This document shows positions 1-8,795 of a DNA stretch of 64,000 nt, one piece after another. The stretch's first letter is position 1. Each line of letters begins with the position of its first letter. The stretch spans positions 171,092 through 235,091 of the forward strand of contig NZ_FNJD01000003.1 in NCBI RefSeq assembly GCF_900103185.1. The letters are read 5' to 3'. The stretch is from Sulfitobacter litoralis (GTDB lineage Bacteria > Pseudomonadota > Alphaproteobacteria > Rhodobacterales > Rhodobacteraceae). The notes under the pieces are model-generated. The model was given only the letters and a program-made list of their open reading frames with translations, did no database searches and was not told the origin of the DNA. Position numbers and translations under genes: made by a program.

Positions 1-1
1 G

Positions 2-358
2 CTGAACGCCTTTGGGGCAAAGGCCGCACCGGTCTATTGTACCAAGATCGCCAGCCGCCTTGTGCGCACCTATACCGACCGCCACGGGCTGGCCAAACTA
101 TGCCAGGAACTGCTGAGCGTCGATATCTCCAAACAGCAGCAATCCAGCGATTGGGGGGCCGAAAAACTGACCAAAGCACAGATCGACTATGCCGCGTCCG
201 ATGTGCTGCACCTTCACAAACTGCGCGACGTGCTGAACCAGATGTTGATCCGCGAAGGTCGGATCGAGCTCGCGCAAGCGTGTTTTGAATTTTTGCCAAC
301 CCGTGCCCAACTCGATTTGGACGGCTGGCCCGAAACGGATATTTTTGCACACGCATGA
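2..358 (+). CDS. rnd: Ribonuclease D, C-terminal part (cut by window start)
   Basis: RNase D is a 3'-to-5' exoribonuclease of the DEDD family that trims tRNA and other RNA 3' ends. The frame is open from base 2 and gives about 118 residues. The end of the exonuclease domain is visible, with the Exo III-type YxxxD arrangement in YAASDVLHLHKLRDVL. No HRDC domain follows, so the protein ends soon after the nuclease fold, as in the short alphaproteobacterial form. The stop overlaps the kdsD start as ATGA. The N-terminal catalytic residues lie outside the window, so activity cannot be judged. Confidence 0.85.
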   Translation: MNAFGAKAAPVYCTKIASRLVRTYTDRHGLAKLCQELLSVDISKQQQSSDWGAEKLTKAQIDYAASDVLHLHKLRDVLNQMLIREGRIELAQACFEFLPTRAQLDLDGWPETDIFAHA

Positions 359-1317
359 CCACACCATTCCTAGATACCGCCCGCCGCGTCATCCGCACCG
401 AAGCCCAAGCGCTTGAGCAACTGGCCGACAGCCTTGATGATCGTTTTCGTCAGGCAATCGACTTGTTGGTTGCGACACGCGGGCGCGTGATTGTCACCGG
501 CATCGGCAAATCCGGCCATATCGCCAAAAAGATCGCAGCGACGCTGGCCAGCACCGGCACGCCCGCGCAGTTCGTCCACCCCGCCGAGGCGAGCCACGGC
601 GATTTGGGCATGATCACCGCCGATGATGTCGTGCTTGCGATCTCGAACTCGGGCGAGGCACCTGAACTGGCCAATCTGATCGCCTATTCGCGCCGCTTTT
701 CCATACCGTTGATCGGCATCACCAGCCGTGCGACCAGCAGCCTTGGCGCGCATTGCGACGTGGTGCTTGAACTGCCTCAGTTGCCAGAAGCCTGCGGCAC
801 CGGCGTCGTCCCGTCGACCTCGACCACGATGACGCTGGCGATGGGGGATGCCGTGGCGATTGCGCTGATGGAAAACCGCTCTTTCACCGCCGAACATTTC
901 CGTGAATTCCATCCCGGCGGCAAACTGGGCGCACGGCTCAGCCGCGTTGCAGACCTGATGCACACAGGCGATGCGTTGCCCTTGGTGCAGGCCGATGCCC
1001 CCATGTCTGACGCGCTGATGGCAATGAGCAGCAAATCTTTTGGTGTGGTGATCGTCACCGACGCCAGCGGTGCCTTGGCAGGGATCATCACCAGCGGCGA
1101 TCTGGGGCGGCATCTGGACGGGCTGATGGAAAAAACGGCGCGCGACGTTATGACGCCAACCCCCGTGACCGTCGCCCCCGATGCGCTGGCGGAGAAGGCC
1201 GTGGGCATGATGAACGCGCGCAAGATCACCTGTCTGCTGGTGCTGGACCCCACCCAAGGGAACATCCCCGCGGGTCTGCTGCATATTCACGACTGCCTGC
1301 GCGTCGGCCTAGGCTAA
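355..1317 (+). CDS. kdsD: Arabinose-5-phosphate isomerase (KpsF/GutQ/KdsD family)
   Basis: This enzyme interconverts ribulose 5-phosphate and arabinose 5-phosphate, the first step to Kdo of LPS. The 320 residues match the family length. An N-terminal SIS domain (about 35-170) contains GIGKSGHIAKKIAATLAST and the SNSGEAPEL sugar-phosphate loop. Two CBS repeats follow (about 205-260 and 270-320). It overlaps rnd by four bases and is followed six bases later by lptC, so sugar supply and LPS export are co-transcribed. kdsB, a later step of Kdo activation, lies at 12.0 kb on the other strand. GutQ-type paralogues share this layout, but the LPS context favours KdsD. Confidence 0.93.
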   Translation: MTTPFLDTARRVIRTEAQALEQLADSLDDRFRQAIDLLVATRGRVIVTGIGKSGHIAKKIAATLASTGTPAQFVHPAEASHGDLGMITADDVVLAISNSGEAPELANLIAYSRRFSIPLIGITSRATSSLGAHCDVVLELPQLPEACGTGVVPSTSTTMTLAMGDAVAIALMENRSFTAEHFREFHPGGKLGARLSRVADLMHTGDALPLVQADAPMSDALMAMSSKSFGVVIVTDASGALAGIITSGDLGRHLDGLMEKTARDVMTPTPVTVAPDALAEKAVGMMNARKITCLLVLDPTQGNIPAGLLHIHDCLRVGLG

Positions 1318-1323
1318 GCGGCG

Positions 1324-1932
1324 ATGCAACGGGACCGCTATACCAGACTGATCTCTTGGCTGAAGGTGCTGTTCCCGCTTGCAGCGCTTGGCCTGCTGTC
1401 GACGCTGTTCCTGCTGTCGCGCGCAATTGATCCCGGGCAGGCGATCCCCTTTGCTGAAAAAGATGTGCAGGACCGCCTGCGCGACCAGCAAATCACCGGC
1501 CCCTTCTTTACCGGTGCGACAGCAGAAGGTGACGAGCTGTCATTCTATGCTGATGTGCTGACCCGTCCGGACGGGCAGACCGGCATGAACCACGCTGAAA
1601 ACCTGCGCGCGACCATAAAGACCCCCGAAGGATCGACCTTTCGCCTGCAATCGGACCTGGCCGATTTCGACATCGCCAAAGATGTGGCCGACCTGCTGGG
1701 CGGGGTGGTGCTGACGACCTCTACGGGGTACCGGCTGCAAAGTGACAAGATCACATCGGACCTGTCCGGCCTGAACATCAAATCGCCGGGCACAGTCTAT
1801 GGCACAGCCCCGGGTGGCACCCTAGAGGCCGGTGCCATGTCGATCACACAAACAGACGACGAAGCCTCGCCCCAATTGGTTTTCACAAATCGAGTGAAGC
1901 TGATATACAAACCGAAACCCAAATCAGAGTGA
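1324..1932 (+). CDS. lptC: LPS export system protein LptC
   Basis: LptC is the bitopic inner-membrane protein that passes LPS from the LptB2FG transporter to the periplasmic LptA bridge. The 202 residues have one N-terminal membrane segment (about 13-31, VLFPLAALGLLSTLFLLSR) followed by a beta-rich periplasmic jellyroll. Length and topology fit alphaproteobacterial LptC. The family is weakly conserved, so the call rests heavily on its place between kdsD and lptA. The gene overlaps lptA by four bases (ATGA). Confidence 0.85.
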   Translation: MQRDRYTRLISWLKVLFPLAALGLLSTLFLLSRAIDPGQAIPFAEKDVQDRLRDQQITGPFFTGATAEGDELSFYADVLTRPDGQTGMNHAENLRATIKTPEGSTFRLQSDLADFDIAKDVADLLGGVVLTTSTGYRLQSDKITSDLSGLNIKSPGTVYGTAPGGTLEAGAMSITQTDDEASPQLVFTNRVKLIYKPKPKSE

Positions 1933-2423
1933 CGCGCGTGAAACACCTATTAATGTCTGTTTTCCTGCTTTTTTCTGCGATGCCAATCGCCGCACAGGGG
2001 ACCAATGTGGCCTTTGGGACGATCCGTCAGGATACGGGCCTCCCCGTCGAGGTGACCGCTGATAACCTGTCTGTCGATCAGGGCGATGGGACGGCTGTTT
2101 TCACCGGAAATGTGCTGATCGGTCAGGGCGAGATGCGCTTGTCCGCCGCACGGGTTCTGGTTGTATATCGGGCCGAAGCCGAAGGCATCGCCCGTTTGGA
2201 AGCGACCGGCGGTGTGACCCTTGTGTCAGGCAAAGACGCCGCCGAATCAGAGCGGGCGGATTATGATATCGACACCGGCACGATCGTCATGTCGGGCAAT
2301 GTGTTGCTAACCCAAGGGCGCAACGCGCTCAGTTCTGAAACCATGAGCGTCAAATTATCCGAGGGCACCGCGCAAATGTCCGGCGGCGTGAAAACCATTC
2401 TACAAACGGGCAGCAATAACTGA
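1929..2423 (+). CDS. lptA: LPS transport periplasmic protein LptA
   Basis: LptA polymerises into the periplasmic bridge that carries LPS to the outer membrane. The 164-residue product has an N-terminal signal peptide (hydrophobic [18 protein letters not shown], likely cut after AAQ) and an OstA/LptA beta-jellyroll built from short repeats (about 35-150), including [20 protein letters not shown]. It overlaps lptC by four bases and its TGA shares its final A with the lptB ATG. This is the standard lptC-lptA-lptB coupling. Confidence 0.92.
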   Translation: MTRVKHLLMSVFLLFSAMPIAAQGTNVAFGTIRQDTGLPVEVTADNLSVDQGDGTAVFTGNVLIGQGEMRLSAARVLVVYRAEAEGIARLEATGGVTLVSGKDAAESERADYDIDTGTIVMSGNVLLTQGRNALSSETMSVKLSEGTAQMSGGVKTILQTGSNN

Positions 2424-3181
2424 TGTCTGCCCCCAATTTAACGGTTACGGATGGCGCAAGCGGTCTGCGCATTGAACATCTGCGTAAATCATACCGCAAG
2501 AAAACCGTGATCCGCGACTTCTCGATGGAGCTGAACCGTGGCGAAGTCGTCGCCCTGCTCGGGCCGAACGGATCCGGTAAAACCACTACCTTCTATGCGG
2601 TGGCGGGTCTGGTCATGCCCGAAGGTGGCACCGTCACCATCGATGGCAAGAACGTCACCACCCTCCCGATGTATCGCCGCGCACAGCTGGGCATCGGCTA
2701 TCTGCCCCAAGAGATGAGCATCTTTCGCGGGCTAAGCGTGCAGGACAATATCTCGGCCATCCTGGACATCTCGATCTCTGATGCGCGCGGGCGCCGCGAA
2801 AGGCTCGAGGCATTGCTGTCGGAGTTTTCCATTGAACACCTGCGCCGCGCGCCTGCTTTGGCGCTGTCGGGCGGGGAACGGCGCAGGGTCGAAATTGCCC
2901 GCTGTCTGGCCGCAGACCCCAAATACCTACTGCTTGATGAACCCTTTGCCGGGGTCGATCCGATTTCTGTGGATGACATCCGGCATCTAGTCGCCGACCT
3001 GAAAAAACGCGGTATCGGCGTGCTGATCACGGACCATAACGTTCGGGAAACATTGGATATTGTGGATCGCGCCTACATTTTGCACGAAGGCACGGTATTG
3101 ATGTCTGGCACCCCCGAAGAGGTCGTACAGAACGAAAATGTACGCCGCGTCTACCTTGGCGATAACTTCCGCATTTCTTGA
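2423..3181 (+). CDS. lptB: LPS export ABC transporter ATPase LptB
   Basis: LptB is the cytoplasmic ATPase that powers LPS extraction through LptFG. The 252 residues form a complete nucleotide-binding domain: Walker [11 protein letters not shown]-loop LPQEMSIF, signature [16 protein letters not shown], Walker [14 protein letters not shown] and the H-loop histidine in [11 protein letters not shown]. The short extra tail after the H-loop is typical of LptB. In many proteobacteria rpoN follows, but here the next gene is hpf after 248 bases. Confidence 0.96.
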   Translation: MSAPNLTVTDGASGLRIEHLRKSYRKKTVIRDFSMELNRGEVVALLGPNGSGKTTTFYAVAGLVMPEGGTVTIDGKNVTTLPMYRRAQLGIGYLPQEMSIFRGLSVQDNISAILDISISDARGRRERLEALLSEFSIEHLRRAPALALSGGERRRVEIARCLAADPKYLLLDEPFAGVDPISVDDIRHLVADLKKRGIGVLITDHNVRETLDIVDRAYILHEGTVLMSGTPEEVVQNENVRRVYLGDNFRIS

Positions 3182-3429
3182 TCAACTATAGAAATATTGC
3201 GCTAGTTTCCGCACAGATTTAAGCCGGATTCATTTGACAACGCGGCCCATTCGGGCGCTCAATGGTCCCATGGCGAGACTGCGTATCATGTTCGTGCTGC
3301 ATCCCCCCTTCCCGAAGGGGCAATGTTTCACACGCTGGTCGCATCGTCATTCACCCGCATCTGACCCCGCCTTTACCGCACTTAGTGCGGCCAATGGTGT
3401 TGTCCGGATCATTAGAGTAAGGAGATTTT
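3182..3429 (+). other. lptB-hpf intergenic leader with three short hairpins
   Basis: This is the untranslated stretch before hpf. Three inverted repeats are visible: GCCC/GGGC at 3245-3256, CCCCTT/AAGGGG at 3305-3320 and CCGCAC-tta-GTGCGG at 3376-3390. A TTGACA that could be a -35 box lies at 3234-3239, but its -10 partner is poor. An AAGGAG ribosome site sits just before the hpf ATG. rpoN, common here in other proteobacteria, is absent. Any role of the hairpins is inference. Confidence 0.4.
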
Positions 3430-3996
3430 ATGCGGTACCAAATCAGTGGCAAACAAATCGACATCGGCGAAGCCCTGCAAACGCATGTGAAAACGGAATT
3501 GGGCGAAGCTGTCCAGAAGTATGCTGAACGTCCGACGGACGCGAATGTCATCTTTTCAAAATCCGGTCACGAATTTGTCTGCGAAGCGACGGTGCACCTA
3601 TCGACTGGCCTTACGGCGTCAGCGAAAGCACATGCTACTGATATCTATGGATCTTTCGATTCATGCGCAGCGAAGATGGAAAAGCAACTGCGCCGTTACA
3701 AGCGTCGGTTGAAGGATCACCATCGCGAGCGTGCGCAACCGGTTGAACTTTTCGGTGCGTCCTCTTATATCCTCGCTTCAGAAAGCGATTCAGACGCGCA
3801 GGAACCCGAAACCCTCCAACCCATGATCATTGCGGAAATGCAGACCAAGATTGCGACCTTGTCTGTCGGTGAAGCTGTGATGCAGATGGAAATTTCGGGT
3901 ACACCTGTCGTGGTCTTTCGCAAAGACGGCAAAGAAGGCGTGAATGTTGTCTACCGCCGCGAGGATGGCAACATCGGCTGGATTGATCCGTCGTAA
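3430..3996 (+). CDS. hpf: Long-form ribosome hibernation promoting factor
   Basis: Long HPF binds the 30S decoding centre and pairs 70S ribosomes into inactive 100S dimers. The 188-residue protein has an N-terminal S30AE (YfiA) domain (about 1-100) with a basic helix ending KMEKQLRRYKRRLKDHHR, a linker, and a C-terminal dimerisation domain (about 130-188, VGEAVMQMEISGTPVVVFR). The C-terminal domain marks the long form. A strong AAGGAG site precedes the ATG. ptsN follows after 42 bases, the usual pairing. Confidence 0.93.
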   Translation: MRYQISGKQIDIGEALQTHVKTELGEAVQKYAERPTDANVIFSKSGHEFVCEATVHLSTGLTASAKAHATDIYGSFDSCAAKMEKQLRRYKRRLKDHHRERAQPVELFGASSYILASESDSDAQEPETLQPMIIAEMQTKIATLSVGEAVMQMEISGTPVVVFRKDGKEGVNVVYRREDGNIGWIDPS

Positions 3997-4038
3997 CAGA
4001 AACCGGACCCGTAAGCGGCCGAGAACAGAGCGAGCAGA

Positions 4039-4503
4039 ATGAATTTTGCGAAACTCCTAAAACCGGGGGCTGTCAAAGTCCTCACATCGGCCTCAAGCAA
4101 GAAACGCCTGCTCCACGATATCGGGGAGCTGGCGCATAATGCGTACGGGTTGAAGGCCACTGCGGTGGTCGATGCCTTAATGACGCGTGAATCTCTTGGG
4201 CCAACAGGTGTGGGCCAAGGGGTTGCGCTGCCCCACGCGCGTCTTGAAGGACTGGAAGACGTGTTGGGAGCCTTTGTGCTTCTCGACAAACCGATCGATT
4301 TCAACGCGGTTGACCGCCAGCCGGTTGATATTGCTTTTGCGCTGTTCGCCCCCGAAAGTGCCGGCGTCGAACACCTCAAGGCGCTCGCGCTGGTGTCGCG
4401 CACCCTGCGCAATGCTTCTGTCTGCGCCAAGCTGCGGGCCAATCCGGATCCTGCCACGTTGTATGCGATCCTGACCGAAGCACAGGCAACTCAGGCCGCC
4501 TAA
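4039..4503 (+). CDS. ptsN: PTS IIA-like nitrogen regulatory protein PtsN
   Basis: PtsN (EIIA-Ntr) is the phosphoacceptor at the end of the nitrogen PTS relay and regulates ion transport and metabolism by protein contacts. The 154 residues form one PTS_EIIA type-2 domain. The phosphorylated histidine lies in GVGQGVALPHARL (about residue 68). It lies downstream of hpf as in most proteobacteria. A GGCCGC/GCGGCC inverted repeat (4494-4509) spans the stop codon, and the convergent sulfotransferase gene ends six bases later. Confidence 0.93.
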   Translation: MNFAKLLKPGAVKVLTSASSKKRLLHDIGELAHNAYGLKATAVVDALMTRESLGPTGVGQGVALPHARLEGLEDVLGAFVLLDKPIDFNAVDRQPVDIAFALFAPESAGVEHLKALALVSRTLRNASVCAKLRANPDPATLYAILTEAQATQAA

Positions 4504-4509
4504 GCGGCC

Positions 4510-5937
4510 CTACCCCCAGCTATCAAAACCGAAGATCATATAGTCCCGCTGATACGCGTCGGACGTAAGCTTCTCGATCTCGGCGTCGTAGATGTCGGCC
4601 AGCACATAGGGTTGGGTCACCGGGCGCGACATCATCGTGGCCGGGGGCTGAACGCCAACGCTTTGCGCCAGCGCCGACAGCTCTGCTGCCAACTCGTCTT
4701 CGCGGATGATCCGGTCGGGCAAGGCAAACTCTCCGAAACCCTGCACCGCTTGCGCTTGGGTACACCACGCCTGATCCACTCTGATCGCCGTCTGCCCGTT
4801 CAGGTTCCCCTTGAGAAAGGTCAGAAAGGCCTTGAACGCGGCGCGATGTGCATCGGCGTCATAGTTATTGTCCGGCTCGCCCTGCGGCAGCGGCATCTTA
4901 TAGCGTTTGATCAGCGTTGCGCGCAGCTGAGCATAGCTGCCTTTGCCCGTGGTCAGGATATGCCGGCAAAAAGCGTCATGGGCGCGGTCTACGGGGTGCC
5001 GGAGCACGGTAAAGCTGCGGTGACCGGGATGCTTGCGCTTCCACTGGCGCAATTGCTTTTGGTTGAGCTTGGTTTGCAAAGCGCCCCGCCCGACACCGTC
5101 CAGCGCCGCCATCCAATCCAGCACCTGCGGTTCGGGCCCGCTGCGCAGTGGCAGATACAGCAGCGGAGCGTTGGCCGCGACAACATAGGACGGCACCACC
5201 GGCCCGCGTCGGGGTTCAAAATTCGGCGTTCGGGTCAGGTCGAAACGATCCATCCGGCCAAGCGCGTCCAGCATCTCATCATAGTTGCTGACCTTGGCCG
5301 AGATCGGTTCGGGGTTCTGCTTTTTCAGGCTCTTGTCCAGTGCGTCGAGCTGATGATCAACCCCCAGATACCGCGCCAAACCGTTCATCACCTCGACACT
5401 TTGCAGGTCTTCGTACGCCACATAAAACGCCGTCTGCCCCAGCTTTTGAAGCCGGTTCAACAGCGTCAACTGGAACTCTTGCAGCGCCTCAAGATGGTCA
5501 GAGAACTCTGCCTCGTCGAACACCGCTTGCGCCTTTTTATGCGCCTTGACGTCAGTCAGCTTCCATTGCCCTGTGCTGCGCGCGATCTTCCAGCTGACAT
5601 AGCTTTCTACCGGATTCCGCGTCAGAATGATCTTGGCGCAGGTGTCATCTTCCAACAGCGGGGCCAGCACGCGGGGGTCGTGGTTGTGAAAATAGCGAAA
5701 TCCGCCGATGCCCTTGGTCTTGTCACGTATCGCGGCCAGCAACTCGGCCGGATCATCGTCCCGCGTTTCCTGATCCACGCCTAAAATCTCTGCGCTTTTG
5801 GGGTAGCCGATGAAATGCGGGTTGAACGCCTCGCCGTGGCAGGTGATCCCGTCAAAGGCGTTCAGGTTGCTTTCCAGAAAATTGGAGCCTGTGCGCATCT
5901 CGGCAAAGACGACGAAGCTTTTAAATTTCAATGTCAT
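4510..5937 (-). CDS. Two-domain sulfotransferase-like protein (NodH type)
   Basis: Sulfotransferases move sulfate from PAPS to a sugar or other acceptor. The 475-residue protein shows a PAPS 5'-loop near its start (AEMRTGSNFLESNL, about 12-25) and a 3'-phosphate motif in ILTRNPVESYVSWK (about 105-118). A second motif of the same kind, FTVLRHPVDRAHDAF, occurs near residue 310. This suggests two tandem sulfotransferase-like halves, the second with a degraded 5'-loop. It is the last gene of the galU-galE-glycosyltransferase operon, three bases after the core-2-like gene, so a surface polysaccharide is the likely acceptor. The substrate is inferred only from context. Confidence 0.75.
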   Translation of the reverse strand: MTLKFKSFVVFAEMRTGSNFLESNLNAFDGITCHGEAFNPHFIGYPKSAEILGVDQETRDDDPAELLAAIRDKTKGIGGFRYFHNHDPRVLAPLLEDDTCAKIILTRNPVESYVSWKIARSTGQWKLTDVKAHKKAQAVFDEAEFSDHLEALQEFQLTLLNRLQKLGQTAFYVAYEDLQSVEVMNGLARYLGVDHQLDALDKSLKKQNPEPISAKVSNYDEMLDALGRMDRFDLTRTPNFEPRRGPVVPSYVVAANAPLLYLPLRSGPEPQVLDWMAALDGVGRGALQTKLNQKQLRQWKRKHPGHRSFTVLRHPVDRAHDAFCRHILTTGKGSYAQLRATLIKRYKMPLPQGEPDNNYDADAHRAAFKAFLTFLKGNLNGQTAIRVDQAWCTQAQAVQGFGEFALPDRIIREDELAAELSALAQSVGVQPPATMMSRPVTQPYVLADIYDAEIEKLTSDAYQRDYMIFGFDSWG

Positions 5938-5940
5938 ATT

Positions 5941-7638
5941 TTATTGCACCAAATAGGGTTTGCGCGGCGGTTTCTGGGGGGCCGACAGGCCAGGTTCTAC
6001 GGGAAAATCGCCCATCAGATAGGGGTGCATCCCCTGGTTCTTGAGGTTTTGCAGGAATTGCCCAAAGCCAGTCAGGTCCGCCATCTTCGGCACCTCGGAT
6101 AAACGGCCCGTTTTGACCTGTCCGATCTCGTCGAGAATGCTTTGCAACGGCTCCATCGGGGCTTCGATGAATTCCGCCATCGTCCAGATGCGCACCCGCG
6201 CTTTGGCATAATGCGACCGCAGGATCGCCATATGCTCGCTTTCGATCTTTTGCAGCGCAGCGGCGGTACGGCGGATCTCGGCAAAATCTTTATTCGACCG
6301 GAACAGCGGCACCGCCCACGCGCCGGTGATCACCGACACCTGTGCATTCGGGTCTTTGGCGATCTCCCAGCAGATGTCCTGATTGTCCTGCGGACCGAAC
6401 TGAAAGCACTGACGTTCGCCACGGGTGTTCCAGATCAGATTGGTCAGAAACGCCTTGGGGTCATAATTGCGGATCTTGGCGCTATTGCTCAGCGCGCCAT
6501 TGATCGCATTCTGCCCATCGGCAAAATGCACGCGGTCCGGTGCAAACAGATGGCCGTGGACCCGCGCGCCGGTGGATTTTGCCAGCCAAGGCTCAAAATT
6601 CTCGAACAGCGCGGCAAAGCCTTGAAAGACCGAATAGGGCGCGGCGGTAACACCATTTTCCCAGCCTTCGTTCGGAAACCGGCTTTGCATATACAGCCCT
6701 GCGCGTCCACGCGTGCGGCGTTCAACGGCTTTGGCAAAGACGCGGTCGATCTTGCCCGGGTTCGGCTCTGTCCGTTTCATCGCACCCGCCTCATCGGTCA
6801 GGAACGCGTCATAAAGGCGGCCCGCCTTGGGCCAGATCTTGCGTGCGACGAAACAATCGGACCGCCGTAAAAGCTGCAGGTGATCATCGTAGAAAATATG
6901 TGGTTTGCCCTGGAAATCGAACTTGGACAGTGTCAGTGACCGGCTTTCGATCTGGATGGAATAGAGCCGCGCGAGCGTCTGGAAATAGCTTTCATCCGGT
7001 ATCCAGACATGGCGGAAATAGGCATCGTATGCGGCGCGTTTCGGATCTTGCAGGATCGCCGACAGGGTTTGCCGCGTCAGACACCACCATTGCGACCCCA
7101 TATGCGGCACAAGGCCCTTGGGGATGCGCCGCTTGAGCCCGACGAAGCGTTGAACAGCTACCGCCTTGTCGAACAGATACCGGTGTCGCTTCCACGAAAA
7201 GGGGAAACGCATGGTAAAACGTTCGACATCCAGCCCCCCAACCGTCCAAGGGACATCTGCTGTTGTCGCGCTTTCGATGAAGTCGGTACGCGGACGGGCG
7301 GCAAGATAATCGATCAGCTCTTTCACCGGACGCAGTGGCAGGCATGAACCAGACGCCAAATAGACATGGCGCACGTCTGCAAAGCTGTCCAACATCATCT
7401 CGGACGCGGTCTGAGACGCGGCAACCAGCCCCCACGTTCCCCATTCGCAGCGATAGCGCTTGCTGAACATCAGATGAGGGACATCAGACAGCGCCTGCAC
7501 AAAATCGTCATGGGTCTTTTCCGGTACGGATTTGTCGACGTGGATCACCACCGTACAGCCCGCCGCAGCCCAATGCCGTGCCACCTGTTCGGCGCGGTCT
7601 AGGGCGGTATGGACCAGCATGACCAGTCCGACGCTCAT
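5941..7638 (-). CDS. Core-2/I-branching-type N-acetylglucosaminyltransferase family protein
   Basis: The N-terminal 290 or so residues resemble the GT14 branch family, with an MLVHTALDRAEQVARHW start, VIHVDKSV, and the YLASGSCLPLRPVKEL segment around the nucleotide-sugar site. A long C-terminal part (about 300-565) has no domain I can name. I chose the ATG at 7638 because it overlaps the upstream glycosyltransferase stop as ATGA; an upstream extension would lie inside that gene. The 565-residue product is cytoplasmic with no clear membrane segment. It probably adds a branch sugar to a surface glycan. The sugar donor is unknown. Confidence 0.75.
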   Translation of the reverse strand: MSVGLVMLVHTALDRAEQVARHWAAAGCTVVIHVDKSVPEKTHDDFVQALSDVPHLMFSKRYRCEWGTWGLVAASQTASEMMLDSFADVRHVYLASGSCLPLRPVKELIDYLAARPRTDFIESATTADVPWTVGGLDVERFTMRFPFSWKRHRYLFDKAVAVQRFVGLKRRIPKGLVPHMGSQWWCLTRQTLSAILQDPKRAAYDAYFRHVWIPDESYFQTLARLYSIQIESRSLTLSKFDFQGKPHIFYDDHLQLLRRSDCFVARKIWPKAGRLYDAFLTDEAGAMKRTEPNPGKIDRVFAKAVERRTRGRAGLYMQSRFPNEGWENGVTAAPYSVFQGFAALFENFEPWLAKSTGARVHGHLFAPDRVHFADGQNAINGALSNSAKIRNYDPKAFLTNLIWNTRGERQCFQFGPQDNQDICWEIAKDPNAQVSVITGAWAVPLFRSNKDFAEIRRTAAALQKIESEHMAILRSHYAKARVRIWTMAEFIEAPMEPLQSILDEIGQVKTGRLSEVPKMADLTGFGQFLQNLKNQGMHPYLMGDFPVEPGLSAPQKPPRKPYLVQ

Positions 7639-8645
7639 GCCCAGTTGCCCTTGGACATCAGGCCCAGAATCTCGAGCTGGCGCCAGTTGATATATTTCTC
7701 GGACCACTTACCCCAAAGCTGCGGGTTCTGGTCAGGGTTGTTGGCATAGGTCTTGTATTCGATGGACTTGGCGTAGTGCTGGCCACGCTCAAGCTCTTCT
7801 GCGGCCTTGGCCCCGAAGGTATCAAGGAATTTAGCATGCAGCAAAACGCCCGAGGCTTTCTCTCCACCCCATTCGTCATAAACCCGATTCAGCCCGCGCG
7901 GTAGAAGCGTATGGGTCGAACTAACATAGGCATAGCGACGGTCCCATTTAACCAAAGGCACCTTATTGAGCGCAGGTGCCTTGGCAGGCTTATGTTTAAA
8001 GAACACCCGCGCACGCGGCCCGCCCTGTATCCAGAGGTTGCCGTATTTTTCATTACGCGAAATCGCGTAGTTGCCGCTGTCGAACCACGCGGCGATCTCC
8101 ATCGGGTTTTGACCAGCCTGATAGGGTTCATCCTCCAGCCTCCCCTTGGGGTAGACATCCAGTAGCATCGCACCAAAGCTGCGGATCTCGCAGTTATCCA
8201 GCCAATCGGTCAGCGCCTGAACCGGTCGCGTGTCACAGAACGGATACACAAAGAATTCATCCGGATCGACCACCAGCACCCAGTGGCCGTGCGCGTATTT
8301 GCGTTTAAGATAGTTCATCCAGTCGATACCGAAACCGGACCGGCGATAGCTGGCGTCGGTATGCCAGACGGACACATCTTTCATCCCGCGCAGGTAATCT
8401 GCGCTGCCATCGTCGGACCCGTTATCGACAAAAAGGAAGTGGTTGATCCCGAGCGCGCGATAATACTCTAGAAAGTAGGGCAGCCGGATTTTTTCGTTCC
8501 GCATTGTGCAGACAAGCAAGACATCGTTAGGACGGATCGCGCGGGTATTGTCCTGAACATTTTTCAGCTCGGACGACTTGCGTAGGGCCCGGATCAACCT
8601 CCGCTTGCGCCGCACGCGCATCTTGTAAGAATCCCAAAGGCTCAC
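7635..8645 (-). CDS. Family 2 glycosyltransferase (GT-A type)
   Basis: The 336-residue protein has a basic N-terminus and then a GT-A-like domain: LLVCTMRNEKIRLPYFLEYY, FLFVDNGSDDGSADYL and the metal-binding acidic motif VDPDEFFVY. These match the Glyco_tranf_2_4 group. The start is GTG with a GGAGAAG-type ribosome site. It is a tandem paralogue of the gene at 8796-9836, with the same order of motifs and the same RYAYVSSTHTLLPRGLN region. It lies after a 150-base gap in the galU operon and overlaps the core-2-like gene by four bases. Confidence 0.83.
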   Translation of the reverse strand: MSLWDSYKMRVRRKRRLIRALRKSSELKNVQDNTRAIRPNDVLLVCTMRNEKIRLPYFLEYYRALGINHFLFVDNGSDDGSADYLRGMKDVSVWHTDASYRRSGFGIDWMNYLKRKYAHGHWVLVVDPDEFFVYPFCDTRPVQALTDWLDNCEIRSFGAMLLDVYPKGRLEDEPYQAGQNPMEIAAWFDSGNYAISRNEKYGNLWIQGGPRARVFFKHKPAKAPALNKVPLVKWDRRYAYVSSTHTLLPRGLNRVYDEWGGEKASGVLLHAKFLDTFGAKAAEELERGQHYAKSIEYKTYANNPDQNPQLWGKWSEKYINWRQLEILGLMSKGNWA

Positions 8646-8795
8646 GTCTTCTCCATACCCTGCTCAGAACGCCCCGCCCGAGCGTCGCCTTTATTGCATC
8701 AGGTTTGAGGACAATATGTCATGGGCCGTCTTTATAAACAACGTAATTTGAAACAGTTACACGCTGCGCTGGTGGAATAGCAGCCGGTACGGCCA

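Noticed and set aside
3182..3429. Search for rpoN or a remnant between lptB and hpf
   Set aside because: No frame with sigma-54 motifs; the region is too short.
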